Assembly: GCA_015039365.1 (NCBI GenBank)
Contig: WION01000229.1
Span: 21,147-85,146, forward strand
Direction of reading: 5' to 3'
Source of the DNA: Amanita rubescens
Taxonomy: Eukaryota > Basidiomycota > Agaricomycetes > Agaricales > Amanitaceae
Length of the DNA: 64,000 bases
Of the stretch, positions 1-11,480 are shown piece by piece. The position numbers were made by a program, and so were the translations under genes. The notes below the pieces were generated by a model. The model ran no database searches, was not told the origin of the DNA, and was given only the letters and a program-made list of their open reading frames with translations. How positions within the stretch are numbered: position 1 is the first letter of the stretch; every line of letters starts with the position of its first letter.

Positions 1-207
1 ATCTCTGCTTAATGTTATAAATAAATGTTGTACTATACATGCCTCTACTATTAGAAAGATTGGGAATATTCAGCCATCCATTCCAAGGGTATGCATGCCT
101 ATGCTTCATTGAAACTAAGAAAATCAAACGGGAAAAAGAGAGGGTAGAGAGTATACAAGTTATAACGAGCGACATAATTATAGAAGACACAAGGGAAAAA
201 AAAAGTT

Positions 208-3200
208 TTAAAACCGTCGCGGCGCAGCACCACCGCCTACCAATCCCTCAATAGAATGATGTTCAAGATCGTTCCGCGCTTTCAAGATCGCAGCATGCAT
301 CTCTTTCATCGCATTCCCTAGCTTGACACCGAACCGACTCAGGATATCGCGTTGCCATGCATCGTACTTGGCATTAACGCGCGCCTGAACCTGCTCATAA
401 TCTACAACGCAAACACCGAATGATTTCTGCGTGTCCGACGTGTCGAACGTCGACCGTGCTTTCTTGATCTCTGTCAGAAGTTGTTGCCAATGAGCTAGCG
501 AGTCGCCTAGTCTGTTGAACACGTAATCCGCTTCGAGATCCCACAGTGACTGGAACTGTAACCATTTAGCGACGTAATCTTTGAGCTGCTGCGCCTTTTG
601 CTCGACAAGTGCAAATGGTCGTTGTAGAGTGTCGTCCGTAAATCGCGTCGACTGCGACGTTATTCAATCAATGCTGTTCCCACGCACTAAACAAACGACC
701 AACCAATGACGTATATGTCGTTTCTGACGCTGATGCCTTTTGCATCTGCAGGCCAATTTCATAACGAGAACTTTGAATCCGCCGTAACCGGCATACGACG
801 CCTGAAGAGTTGAAGATGCAACCATCAGAATCAGAATGTATACTGCAACTAAACGCTCACCTATCCAATCGTGCAACTGTTTGATCCACGTAGCACGTGC
901 ATACTCAATTGGCGGGTCCAGGAAGATGACCTGGTTCTGTATCCGGATCTCATGCACAATCGGCTTCACGGTCATGTGCGTTTCAAGGAACTGCAATAGT
1001 TCTTAGCGCAACGAGCCGATTCAATGTGATACTCGGCATACCTTCTCATCTTTACCTCGCTTATCGCCTCGCCGTTTATTCGTGATATCTCTCAATGGCA
1101 GCGTGTCCCGACGCGTGTCGCCGTCATCTATCCGGTCAAACTCGCTGCACCAAACTTGAATACACTGTGTGAGCCGCTGGAGGAGCACACCCTCTATCCG
1201 TTTGTCTAGTTCAGCGACCCAGTGGTCAAGATTTGCATAACCTTCGAGGTTCAGGCGATCAATCTAGGGTTTCAACTAAGCACAACTCTAGCGGTGTCAC
1301 GACAACGTAGGACGTACCGCAGCCTGAATTCTTGACAGTGACTCTGAGAATGCTTCCGTCGTATATGAACACGTCGTCAAATCCTCCACCGCGCGTGTTA
1401 TGTCCTTGTATAGGTCAATGACATTGTTCGTCTTGTCCTAACAGCCCGACTTATCAGCAAACCGCACTACGATGACATTGATAACGATTTGTTACCTGCA
1501 GTATTGACACGACGCTCGCAAACTCTCGCACAAACTGCACGTTCCGGTTATCCCTTGCATCTGCACCGGAGACATACCGACTCGTGTCGTACTGGTTCAT
1601 AAAGTGGTCCCAGCGGATACTCATGCCTGCAAACCAGTTAGAAATCTATTCTGCCGAAACCAACAAGAAGCATCATACCTTTCGCGATCATTCTCTGAGA
1701 TTCATTCCGATATTCCGCCACCAGCCACTCAATACCTTTATTATGTTCCACCAGATCCAGCGTCTGCCCATACGTTCGTACTGTCTCCATCAAGCTCACA
1801 GCGTGCGGGTATACCCTCTTTGCATCCTTGGCCATGTTCGAGGTAGTATGTGGAACCTGGAACCCCAACCATAGCAGATTCCGCACTTCCTTGAACAGCG
1901 TGATAATCTGAGGGTCAAAGTTGACCGCAAGTTGGTATCCACCTCCGCGTAGACGAACGATCTCAAATAACCGTCCATCAATGCTCAAACTCCGCTTATT
2001 GATGTCTTGCACCCAAGCTTCGTATACCGGTTTTGTATCCAGTTTCTTCTTGAACGCGTTGCTCTCAGACTGCAGTTTCTGGCCTTCCGCATAGTGCTCC
2101 CAGCCTCGACCCAGAACATCTTCTACGCGCTTCATGTATGTGGATAGCTGACGCTCGATTTGCCGAGCCCAGATGATTGCACCGGCTATTGGTGGCAGGT
2201 CGCGCATTTGTGCCATAAGATATGCTTCCGAATACCGGTATTGTGTTTTAAACTGCATATATGAAATGTTAACGACTATCGTATGGGATGGAGACCTAGG
2301 CGGACCTTGTCATGTAATCGCTTGATATCCTCCTTAACAGAGTCAATTAGCTGCGTTTGGTATTCTTGGATAGCACCACGAATCTAGGACCTCGTAAAAT
2401 CCAAGATAAACGAAATGACAGCCTGTCGCACGTACTTTTGGCCGAACGAACAATGCATTAAACTTTGAGAACACCCGGAACATCTCATTCGCATTCCGCG
2501 CCGTTCCCAGTCTATCCCTTAACCGTGCAATGATCTGGTTCTCCACCCTTGAAACACGCTCATTATATGCGTTCTCGGCTGCAACCCAGATCTCAGTGCC
2601 ATCTATGACCAAGATCAGCGGGAGTCCTACCAAGCCTCAATCAAACCACTTACCCACTGACACGTCCAACACATCAATCCTCTTTATAATCTCATACGCC
2701 TCTTTAACCTCTTCTTCCATATCCATCCCACCAACTTCCGCAATCCCACCAAGTCCTTTCGTAGGCCCAGTCATCACAGCCAACTGCTCATGCTGCTTCC
2801 TCCACTCCCTTAAATACCTCACCCGCTCTTGCAACTTGGCATGCGCTAGCGTCACCTTGATAGGTATAAACCTTTCCTTCCGCTTTCGCACCAAATCACG
2901 CGCCACGTTTGTAAACTCTTTCAAGTTCTCGTCCCATATTCGGAACACGTTCATCGTCTGCGCGAGCAGCCGATCAAACGTTTCGTAAGGCGTGTATGGT
3001 AACCGGTGTGATGTGAGGATGCGCAGGAGCTGATCGCTGAAATCTCGCGAGATGGCTTCTACGAGAGGAAGGGCACGGTGGACGGGGTAAGGGGAAAGTT
3101 TAAGTTTTCGGTTGAGGTGGCCAAAAATGAGGATGACTGCTTCATGGACCTTTTCCAGATCAGGGGCTGATAACAGCTCGTTGAGGGGGAAATCTCGCAT

Positions 3201-4838
3201 AAGCTGGTTATACTTGTGCACTATCAACGTATTAGTATACGATACCAGACTAAATCGAGCAACTTGCCTTGTTCCGTAGCGTTCTGCAGGCCTGTATCCG
3301 CAATAAAGCTGACAGTTGCGCGAAAACGTTTAGCGTTTCTTAAACAATCCATAACCATATTGACCTCTTCACTACGGAGCTGGTTTTCTATAGCTTCCAA
3401 AGCCCGCTCCAGACTAAGCCAAAAGTTGATTTCTTGTGACGCCGTGCCCGAAGAGACATCCCGGGTGAGCCTGGTTACGGATTGGATGGCCTTGATCCAT
3501 GAATTGACATGTCCATGTAGGGTATTCAAAAAAGAGCTATCGCTGAGGAGCTTGGCGGGAATAAATGATATATTAGGGTGCGTTCCAGCTGCCCGAGCCT
3601 AATATATGCATTTGTTAGCCGTCGTCATACTCGTAGCAATGGCGACATACCTGCTCGACCGCCCGTTGGATAGTAGGATGAATGACAAGGTGAGTTTCTG
3701 GTATTTCAACGTTCTGCTGTAGATGCAGCAACGACAGTTCCAACTCGGCAAACTTCTTTTTGGTCATCGGGATACCTACACGTGCGCTATCCATGAGCAT
3801 GCGCGAACGACGCGACCCCAAGACCAAAAAAAACATACCCATCTTGGCATCCCCAGTGTCTTTCCCGCCTCGCGCACCCACGAACGCGTCAAACCACGGT
3901 TTTACACCGTGACTCACGACAGCGTGGAGACTCTCGTAGGGCGTCTCTTCCCCTCCAAACAGATTCAAAAAGTGCAGCTGGTTAACTAGAGGCGCGGTAG
4001 GATCCAGCGTTTGGCCCCTCTTGATCAACGCCAGTGTAGTCATATTCGCGGGATGGTACGTCAACTGCGACGTCAAGTGATACGTATACGTCGGCTGAGA
4101 TTCATCTGTACCCAACGAGAAAAAAAACAATAACCGTTAGCTCAAGCCAAAAAAGAAAGAATACTGCGCACCTTCAGATTCCTCTTTTGCTTTGACGACA
4201 TACACCACGCCCCCGACCTCACTTGCAAACCGCGACACCTTTTCCTCAAACTCGCTATCAAAAAGCGATTCTAGATCCAGAGGGTTTGCTCCAATCACGG
4301 GGGGAAGCAAGCTAAGGAGGTACGAGCGGAACAGCTCCGAGTCGAACGGTGGAGAAGGTGTCGTCACGGACGGTGCCGTTCCATTCTCCGACACAACGAT
4401 GCCGTCAAGATCGGGGGAATTGATATGGCCATTCGTAGACACGGCTACCGGTTCCATGATACTGGTTATTGTAGTTGGGTTGTTATCTGAACCTCGAGAA
4501 GAGCTGCCCGCGATAGAGGTATCGTCGACGCGTATCGTTTGAACCGGAGTAACAGATTCCTGTTCTGGCGTTCTACTAGGTATCGTATTCGAAAGAGTAG
4601 AGGTCTGAGTGGATATGGAAGGTGACCGCGTCCCTCCTTGTGTATTTGTACTAGTCGTGGATTGTGTCCTACTTTTTGGATCGGAAGAAGTTGAAGACGG
4701 TGTTAAGGAACTAACAGAGGCGCGGATCGAGTTGGTGTTTCGAGTCCAAAGCGTGCCGATTCCTGGAAGGAGAAGTCGTGGGGGAGTCCTACGATAATTC
4801 GTGAAATACTGGTCAAGAAAATTTGGATCAGCTGCCAT
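208..4838 (-). CDS. Cytoplasmic dynein heavy chain, N-terminal tail (partial)
   Basis: Force-generating heavy chain of the minus-end microtubule motor. Only the tail is visible: the N-terminal segment with [16 protein letters not shown], then the DHC_N1 dimerisation stem ([81 protein letters not shown]), then the start of the linker region ([46 protein letters not shown]). Apparent stops around 600-1650 and 2300-2400 disappear when short GT..AG introns are removed, for example those ending in TTGCAG before [10 protein letters not shown] and in CCTAG before [11 protein letters not shown]. Reading continuity ends at base 208, after LEHHSIEG: the next 207 bases are AT-rich and hold no dynein frame, so the motor domain is outside the window, behind a long intron, or lost. 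The start is uncertain: ATG at 4838 or 4898 gives a Ser/Thr-rich leader, while ATG at 4457 (MEPVAV) begins just before the conserved part. Confidence 0.9.
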
Positions 4839-5064
4839 GAAGGAAGCATTTGAAGCAATTATGATTATATTACCTCCGGTGCCTTTGTGTGCAGGCAATG
4901 AGGCGTCCGCGAGCTGAGCTTGGCAGCAGCTTTTGCTTTGGGACGAGTGTCACAGTCACACACTCTTTTATGGTTCCCTCCCTCAAAGTGCAATATCCGC
5001 TGGTATATTATACGCAAACTAGATAGATTATCGATTATCGCGAATATATATCTCCTGAAAGCCC

Positions 5065-7515
5065 TCATCGCGCATTCCATCTACGAGTGGGCGTAAATAT
5101 CGGCATCGGGTGTGCTTCCGTATTGAACACATATTCTACAAACGCCCTCGATCAGATTTCAAAACGCCGGAGAATCGGTTAGCACTTGCCGTTCAGAGGC
5201 ACCACTGTGTCGTCAGAAAAGAGAAGGTACAGGTATTTCAACGTCTCAGCCTGTCGATCATTCCTGTTACTGTTGCCCTCATACTGGAAAATCTCAACAC
5301 GCACCAAGAAGAAAGTCTCCATCTTGTCATCTTTTCTACTATCCTTGCTGTCCACATCAAAGATACTTGTATATCCTCCAGAGCTGACACGACAATACTT
5401 TTCGATGGACTGGAGAATGCCCCACCCCCATTCACGATACTTTTCTTCACCCGTTAACCGATAAGCAAGGAACAAAGACTCGACAGTTTCTGGTCTGCGC
5501 GACGTCAGCCTACAACAATAAAACATCATAACCATGAACTGACCGGAGTATATACCGCGAGTCGTATGTTGTGCCCTTGGTCCTCGTGCCACCGCGAGTG
5601 ATTCTATATGAGCCTTTGATATACCAATCTCCCGGATAGTCTTTTCCAAGATTATCTCCCTCCACACGCCAATACGCAATTTCCGGGGAAAGCCCCCTGC
5701 CGATCAAGTCAACAACCTAACCAATAAAATAGACGCATAAAACTCACGTCTCAGTCTCGTGCGTGGCCATGCACCCTTCTATTAACCTTTGACCCGTTTT
5801 CCAGTCCCTGGTATTGACGGTATTCGATCCACCAAACTGCGTTCCTAGCATCAAGGACCCGCCAAGGAAACACACCAAATGATCTTGTTTCGGCGACTCC
5901 TTCCAACCACTACACAAAGCTTTCAGACTTCATTACAACTCCAGAGCCCTGGAACGCCCCACCTGCCATCCCATGGGTGGTTTGGGACAAGTTCAACGGT
6001 GTACGTCAATCCTCTCGTCAAACTCTTTTTAACCAGACGATCATGCACGGCTTTCATTGCCTCATCGTACATCTACCATTCCTTGATTAACAACAGTATA
6101 ATGATAAGCGCACCTCGCTCACCTCGCGATAGACAGGTTCCGTTTGATTCTAGATGAACAATTGGCTTCGATTAGTGAAGAGGATCCCAGTCACGCACAG
6201 TTTGAATGTATTGCTTTCTGACGCACAGCATTAGCCTTGATCTTGGAAGACAACATACAATACTCACAATAGGTACTCATAATACGAATCGCCGCGAGAC
6301 CCTAACCGGATCTCAGACGATGCAAATTTGCCTTCCTGGGGACTGAGAGATGACCTCAACGTCTTGTCCTTTGCAAAATCTTACTCAACGAACCTCATAA
6401 AGATGGGAGCTAAGCCCATTGGCTTGGTCAAGCCCTTGATAATCTTCATAACCTGTCACAACCGCGATCAACCAAGTCGCCTCCACCATGAAAAAAAAAA
6501 ATCGCATACATTCTCTGCCTTATCCCAATACTTATAGTCACCCGTCAAGTAACTCAAGTACCGAAACTCCAATTGCAACGTAGTAACCTCCGCGGTGCTC
6601 ACCAGTCCACCATGTCCAATATCATAAATGCCAATTTGTTCGCCCAGATTAGACATGGCCTGAGGTACCCCGGAAGACGTGTCAAATGCTGGCAGCAGCC
6701 GATCAGCAAGATCGACCGCTTTGTTCAGGAACAAAGTATCATTGTTAGACAGGTGGTATGATGATAAAAGTCCCCCCAAGACTCGAATCGTCGTCTAGCC
6801 AAACAAAACTCAGCACAAACCGCGAGGAAAGACGCCGATACTCGCCTCAAACACGTTATAATTCTCGTCACGATCAAAGGACAAGGATTCCAGAATCCAC
6901 CGCCTGGCGCGTTCATATTCTTCCCCAAGACCCATCAACTGGATCGTATCCAGCGCGTCCACGATCATATACCCAATCCCTCCATCGCTGGAAAAGTTTG
7001 TACCCATTCGACGTATTGGGTGGTATTCATCGGATCCCATAGCATCGCGTTCTACCAGCCACGATCAATACCCTATAGGCAATTGTAGAACGAACGAATC
7101 CTCACCATACGCGGCCCAAGCATTCTAAACATTCCTTTCAATATCGTTTCCAACCTCTGGACAACGAGGCGCATGAGAAGAGACACACCTTGAAAGCATT
7201 GACAACGGCCTGCTTTTTCACGCTATCTTCCTTCACTTTTACCGGTCCCATCGGAATAGATAGATCTTCTCCTGGAGAAATGATATAGTGAGGTTTGTGA
7301 CCTTTATTCAACGGCTGCTGCTGTCCCAGTTCCTGTATACCAATGTCCAACTCGTCCAGCGGTCGGTTGAAGTGCCGAAACCCATAATTCTAGATGGGGT
7401 TGAAATCAGGAGCAGCGCAGTAGATGTATACCGGAAAACGCACGAAAAACAGCAACAAAACACACGCCACGCCAAACAGGCGAAGAAACCTTTTCACCTG
7501 CCTCGGGAAAGCCAT
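5065..7515 (-). CDS. GH47 mannosyl-oligosaccharide alpha-1,2-mannosidase
   Basis: Class I alpha-mannosidase that trims Man9 N-glycans in the ER or early Golgi. After a short cytoplasmic [10 protein letters not shown] there is a signal-anchor helix ([12 protein letters not shown]), then a stem and the catalytic (alpha/alpha)7 domain: [130 protein letters not shown] and, in the last exon, [13 protein letters not shown] with the Thr that binds the catalytic calcium. The frame seems to end at 5179, but a GC..AG intron (5136-5189, donor GCAAGT) restores the conserved C-terminus and moves the stop to 5065. Another intron (6795-6845) also appears to use a GC donor. At least ten introns. An upstream in-frame ATG at 7647 is possible but would lie across a likely intron. 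No sign of decay. Confidence 0.93.
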
Positions 7516-8111
7516 TATTTCAGTATCTATGTTTTCTTTTGTATCAACGTCTAAATCTTCGTCTTCGCTACCGCTGTCAGAATCTTCGAACTGGAGAGCG
7601 AGTACTGAGTCCAGGGTAACGTGGAAGAAAACTGACTGCGCACTCACTTGTTGATTCAGTGGCCCCGGGTCAGTACGTCCCGCGCCCCGAATCCGGTATC
7701 GAAGAGTGGGTTCCAGATCTGTTGAACCGCTGTTGAGGGTAGTGAAGCGGGCAGGTTATAGTAGACGGTAGCAGAGCGGTAGAAAGGTCTCCTCGTCAAA
7801 TATGGCCGCCTTTGCAGACCTGGGATAGGGAAAACTGTGCAGCTACCCGACGTCGTGAATCGTGATGAGTATTAGTATTAGCTTAGGTAACCGTCTAGGA
7901 CTACTTTATACTATCTGGACTTTACTTATCATCTCGTCCGCCGTGTTCATAAACCTTCCTAGGTGGCAGCTGAGAGAGGCCACGGTCCAGACGTCCACCA
8001 CTGCCCTGACTCTGCGTTCCCGCGGATCACCACGAAGCACATCACTATTCACCATGAACCTCAACTGTACATCTCCACGCAGCTCAATGCAAATCTTACC
8101 TCGATTCGTGT

Positions 8112-8335
8112 CTAGGCGATAGCGAAGGCTGCCTCCCCGGGTTTGATGCTGTTCACCCCATCAGTCGGTCATAATTTACAAAACCAGAGAAAACCACATA
8201 CTTAATAATAACCCCCCTGCTTGTAGTGTCCATGCCCATTCTGTGCGGTGAAAGTTGGGCGGGAACAGGCAAAGAAAAAACCACTCCCTGCGTGGCTAAG
8301 AGCGCAGCGATAACCAGCGATTTGCCCAACATCAT
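8112..8335 (-). CDS. Small secreted protein, family member A (diverged or truncated)
   Basis: Not a recognised family. Exon 1 has a clear signal peptide (MLGKSLVIAALLATQGVVFS, then LPVPA) and is the diverged counterpart of exon 1 in members B-D downstream, which start M(L/P)KVAFVLA.LLA.EG. The donor GTATGT sits in the same place as in the paralogues. After splicing to the acceptor ...GAACAG the frame closes within about a dozen codons at 8112, giving a peptide of roughly 55-60 residues without the acidic middle or the C-terminal exon of the others. It keeps the duplicated leader motif upstream (8446-8561), which is the best evidence that it belongs to the array. It may be a relic whose later exons have been lost. 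The stretch to about 7906 contains an open frame on the same strand that I could not connect by splicing. Confidence 0.4.
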
Positions 8336-8445
8336 AGCAGTTTCAAACGACTATGAACAACAACTGTAAATGAAGCTTTTACTAGTACAATCCTGGAACC
8401 AAATCGAATCAGCGCGATCATGACGATTCATGAGCGTATCTGAAC

Positions 8446-8561
8446 GCACCGACCAGCGCTTGAAATGATGCGTTGAACAAGCTATATTATAGGCGTGAGC
8501 AAAGTAGGCCCTTCAATCATTGACTGCAGAACGCCGTGATGACTACTTACCGACCAGCGCG
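8446..8561 (-). promoter_or_regulatory. Duplicated leader motif of secreted gene A
   Basis: Two copies of CGCTGGTCG (minus strand), at 8446-8460 and 8547-8561, lie 111 and about 212 bp upstream of the ATG. Each is followed at once by a good splice donor (GTGCGT and GTAAGT). A TATA-like stretch lies between them (about 8478-8493). The same arrangement recurs in front of members B, C and D. Confidence 0.55.
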
Positions 8562-8966
8562 TGTTCTAAAGGAGAGAGTCGACGAGCAAGCTGCGTGCCG
8601 TTCCGTATTCATTTATTCATCCGAACAAATCGCCTCATCTCATCACGGATTTATCAACATCAAAAGTTTTTCATCAAATCAACGCAGCAGGCTACCGACA
8701 AGCCGACAAGTCAGGTGTTGCTGTGCAATATTTTGTCATACATCTGAGGCTCCTGGCCCTTTGAGCACGACATTTTACTTGGTGACTCAAATAATACATC
8801 ATCAATCGTGAGAGCTGGCCAGCCTTGACCAGCCGACACGGGCCTCAAAGGAACGAGCTAGTATGAATGTGGACGCTAGTCAATAGGCCTGTGGTATGGG
8901 GAACTGCATCGATCATCATGCATACGCTGTATACAGTGTCTCAAGAGACTCCACAAACTCGTGGTA
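8562..8966. other. Gene-free spacer in the secreted-protein array
   Basis: This separates the leader of member A from the end of member B. Short open frames on both strands show no recognisable protein features. Nothing further seen. Confidence 0.5.
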
Positions 8967-9876
8967 CTACTCATACCCCAAACCGCCGTCTGCAGGCCTA
9001 GTGCCACCTTCATATGGACTACTAGTCCCACCCGTCCCGCCTTTCTTATCAGCATAGTCATTGAGCATTGCAGTGACTGCCCTAACTCCTGCCTTAACGC
9101 CCTCATGCACAAGAGGATGATTCAAAAAATCGTGTAAACGACTAGGGTTGGATCCGCCGGATCCAGCAGTTTCTTGTCCGGCGTTATGTGGAACTTCAGG
9201 AGGAGTACCCGTATGTTCAGTAGCAGTGGCGGTAACCTCCTGTTTTCCGGCCACGGCATTATGTTGCTCCTGGGGAGAATGCTCAACTTTCGCCTGTTTG
9301 ATTGGACGGGGGCCAGGTTTGTGGCCAGGTTTGTGGCCAGGTTTGTGGCCAGGTTTGTGGCCAGATTTGCGGCGGCGGCGGCTGCTGCTGCTGTCGCGAG
9401 GCACGAGAACAATACTGTCCAATGTGAGCATACCAACCCCACGCAGAAGAAAGCGACTCACTCAGAATCCCTGGCATCCAACTCTCCTTTATCCAAGTCA
9501 CGCCTCGCCAAAGAATTTTCATCTTCCCAATAATCTCGTATTTTGATGTCTTCCCGATTCGAAAGATCTCGTGCAGCATGCGGGTGTTGCGAACCAGGAG
9601 TTGGCTCCAAGCTATTAACAATTCCATTGTACAGATAGTGCGTGAGAGACCAAGGGGCAAAATCTAGAGTGATCACACTCCAACGACAGTCAGTCACGAA
9701 AACCAAATGTTTGACAAGGTAATAACATACTCAAGCGCTCGCGATTGTATCTTGCCAGGTACGGCGCGTGATATGATATCTGGGGATCCATATCCGCGGG
9801 CATCGATAATAGGATGAGAAAGGACAGCTCCTTCTGCGGCCAGGAGCGTTGCAAGGACGAACGCGACCTTCGGCAT
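8967..9876 (-). CDS. Small secreted protein, family member B, His/Lys repeat C-terminus
   Basis: Unrecognised secreted protein with three exons. Exon 1 encodes a signal peptide (MPKVAFVLATLLAAEGAVLS) and a short propeptide-like part ending at RALE. Exon 2 is acidic (ARDLSNREDIKIRDYWEDEN, then SLARRDLDKGELDARDSE) and parallels exon 2 of members C and D. Exon 3 is different: a Ser4-Arg4 run, four copies of GHKP, a Gln/Thr/Gly-rich low-complexity region, then a helical block FLNHPLVHEGVKAGVRAVT, and a Gly-rich end. The NHP.V block is shared in position with C (WVNHDGV) and D (FINHPGV). Dibasic sites (ARR) suggest Kex2-type processing in the secretory pathway; this is inference. Introns: donor GTATGT after exon 1; GTGAGT after exon 2, ending GGACAG. 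Confidence 0.7.
9311..9364 (-). repeat. Four 12-bp tandem repeats encoding GHKP
   Basis: GGCCACAAACCT is repeated four times on the minus strand in the last exon of member B and encodes (GHKP)4. An adjacent run of AGC and CGC triplets encodes Ser4-Arg4. Both are likely length-variable by slippage. Confidence 0.9.
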
Positions 9877-9980
9877 ATGGAAATCAAAACGAACGTCGGT
9901 TTAAATGGGCAATTGAAATTCTGCAAAGCTGGAACGACGACATCGGTCTCTGATCTACACTTTTCGTTTTGAGGAATACG

Positions 9981-10086
9981 CTTACCGACCAGCACTCTTT
10001 GATGCACGAGAAATAGCTTTTAATTATGCGGTGAGTATGCTATAACGATATATAGGCCAAAGCAAGAGCACTCACCGACCTGCGCT
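9981..10086 (-). promoter_or_regulatory. Duplicated leader motif of secreted gene B
   Basis: Two minus-strand copies: TGCTGGTCG followed by GTAAGC at 9981-9995, and CGCAGGTCG followed by GTGAGT at 10071-10086. A TATA-like stretch lies between them (about 10040-10056). The proximal copy is 105 bp upstream of the ATG of member B and is preceded by AG. Confidence 0.55.
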
Positions 10087-10550
10087 TTCTCTCGATGAGA
10101 ACGGAAGAGAGTCGGGGTACAAGAAAAATCGCCGTTGGCGACGCTTCGCTTTTATGTGTCAGATATTGATCATCATCGCGGCAGATGCGCTTGGAGGCGT
10201 TGATGCCGCCTGATGCCGCGCTATGTATCTAACTTCGCTGCCGACTGACCTGGATACCAGTTGATGTTGCTCACTGCTTAGGAGAATTGTTACAATAAAA
10301 ATGTTTCAAGAGAGTATCCGATGGTATCACTAATACTGGTAAGACGAACTATCTGGATTGTGTCCCCTGCGTCCCTTGTATCCTCCCGACAACACTTTTG
10401 GCAACACTTCGCACACCATCATGATTAACCCATTTTCTGAAGGTGGAAGGATATTTTTGAGCCCACGATTGCACATGAGAATTATCCAAAACTGTGTCCA
10501 CGATGTGGGGTTTGCCGGCTGCAGTTTGACCTGGTTTGTCACTTCCGGTG
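10087..10550 (-). pseudogene. Spacer plus decayed last exon of secreted member C
   Basis: Bases 10349-10550 still encode, in a shifted frame, a tail parallel to that of member D (NSTGSDKPGQ, WVNHDGVRSVAKSVVG). An 8-base deletion relative to D, just upstream, puts this tail out of frame. The rest of the stretch (10087-10348) shows no gene. Confidence 0.65.
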
Positions 10551-11059
10551 CTATTTGGAAGTTCCAGTATCCCCATATGATTCACTATCCAGTGTCAGCA
10601 CACCAACCCTACGCAGAAGATAGCGACTCACTGAGCTTCGGTATATTCCCTCTCCATCAATTCATTGTCCAATCCGCGTCTTGCCAAATGATTTTCATCC
10701 TCGTCCCAATAACCCCGCGTTTCGATGTCTTCCTGATCCGAAAGATCTCGTGTAGAGATAGTTGCAGTCACAGTCAGGTGCGGCTGTTTCGATGGCTCCA
10801 AACTATCGACTATTTGATCGTACAGATCCTTCATTGGGATGAAGCCTGTGCGAATCGGAGGACTTCACTGACAGTCAGTCGCAGAAACAAAAAGATCAAT
10901 GGAAATAACATACTCAGACGCTCGGCGCTGTATAATGCCCAGTTCAGAGCGTGGTACGATGTCTGAGGACTCATGTCCATGGACATTAATAACAGGACGA
11001 GAAAAGACAACTCCCTCCGTGGCCAGGAGCGCTGCGAGGACGAATGCGACTTTCAACAT
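10551..11059 (-). CDS. Small secreted protein, family member C, C-terminally truncated
   Basis: Near-identical to member D in exons 1 and 2: signal peptide MLKVAFVLAALLATEGVVFS, the stretch HGHESSDIVPRSELGIIQRR, then after an intron (donor GTATGT, acceptor GTGAAG) PPIRTGFIPMKDLYDQIVD, STRDLSDQEDIETRGYWDED and HLARRGLDNELMERE. Exon 3 begins in the same place as in D but carries an internal deletion of about 120 bp and a further 8-base deletion, so the frame ends after GDTGTSK at 10551. Repeated QRR and ARR sites look like Kex2 cleavage points. It is either a shorter functional variant or a recently damaged copy: exons 1-2 are intact, so transcript data would decide. Function unknown. Confidence 0.65.
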
Positions 11060-11180
11060 ATGGAAATCGGAACAAGAGAAACCAAATCGGTGGGTGAATG
11101 AGCAATTTAACGAAAGGGAGATTCTGCAAAGCTGGGACGACGACATCAGTCTCGAATCCCCAAGTGTTTGGATGCTTAAA

Positions 11181-11286
11181 CTCACCGACCAGCACTATTA
11201 AGTTGCACGAGAACAGCTGGATTACATAGCGAGTTTATTATGGCCGTCGCGCGCATCGAAGCGAAGGCACTCACCGACCAGCGCTT
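11181..11286 (-). promoter_or_regulatory. Duplicated leader motif of secreted gene C
   Basis: Minus-strand copies TGCTGGTCG|GTGAGT (11181-11196) and CGCTGGTCG|GTGAGT (11269-11286), 88 bp apart. The first is 122 bp upstream of the ATG and is directly preceded by AG. The TATA position between them reads TACATAG here instead of TATATAG in member D. Confidence 0.6.
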
Positions 11287-11480
11287 TCTTTCGATGCAAA
11301 GGGAAGAGAATGAAAGGAACCTTGATGGAAACCGGTGAGCTTATTTATATGTCGGATTAAATAATCATCACACGCATCGGATGCCAAGGAAATCTCAAGT
11401 CCGAGTTATTATTCAAATGCTGCCGCGCTATGTATCCACAGCTGGAACGCCAGCATATTGTGATGGTACTACTAATACTG

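Noticed and set aside
600..2640. Many in-frame stops in the dynein gene, suggesting a pseudogene
   Set aside because: Each stop falls inside a short intron with good splice sites, and the spliced codons give uninterrupted, highly conserved dynein sequence.
5179..5189. GH47 ending early at PLNGKC without the calcium-binding Thr
   Set aside because: A GC-AG intron there leads to an exon encoding [11 protein letters not shown], so the gene is complete.
7372..7432. TAG stop in the GH47 N-terminal region after DFNPI
   Set aside because: It lies at the 3' end of a 54-nt intron (GTGCGT..ATCTAG). Splicing joins the membrane anchor to [10 protein letters not shown].
9148..9546. Long plus-strand frames with repeated GLWP or ARFV
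   Set aside because: They are antisense to the GHKP repeat exon of secreted member B.
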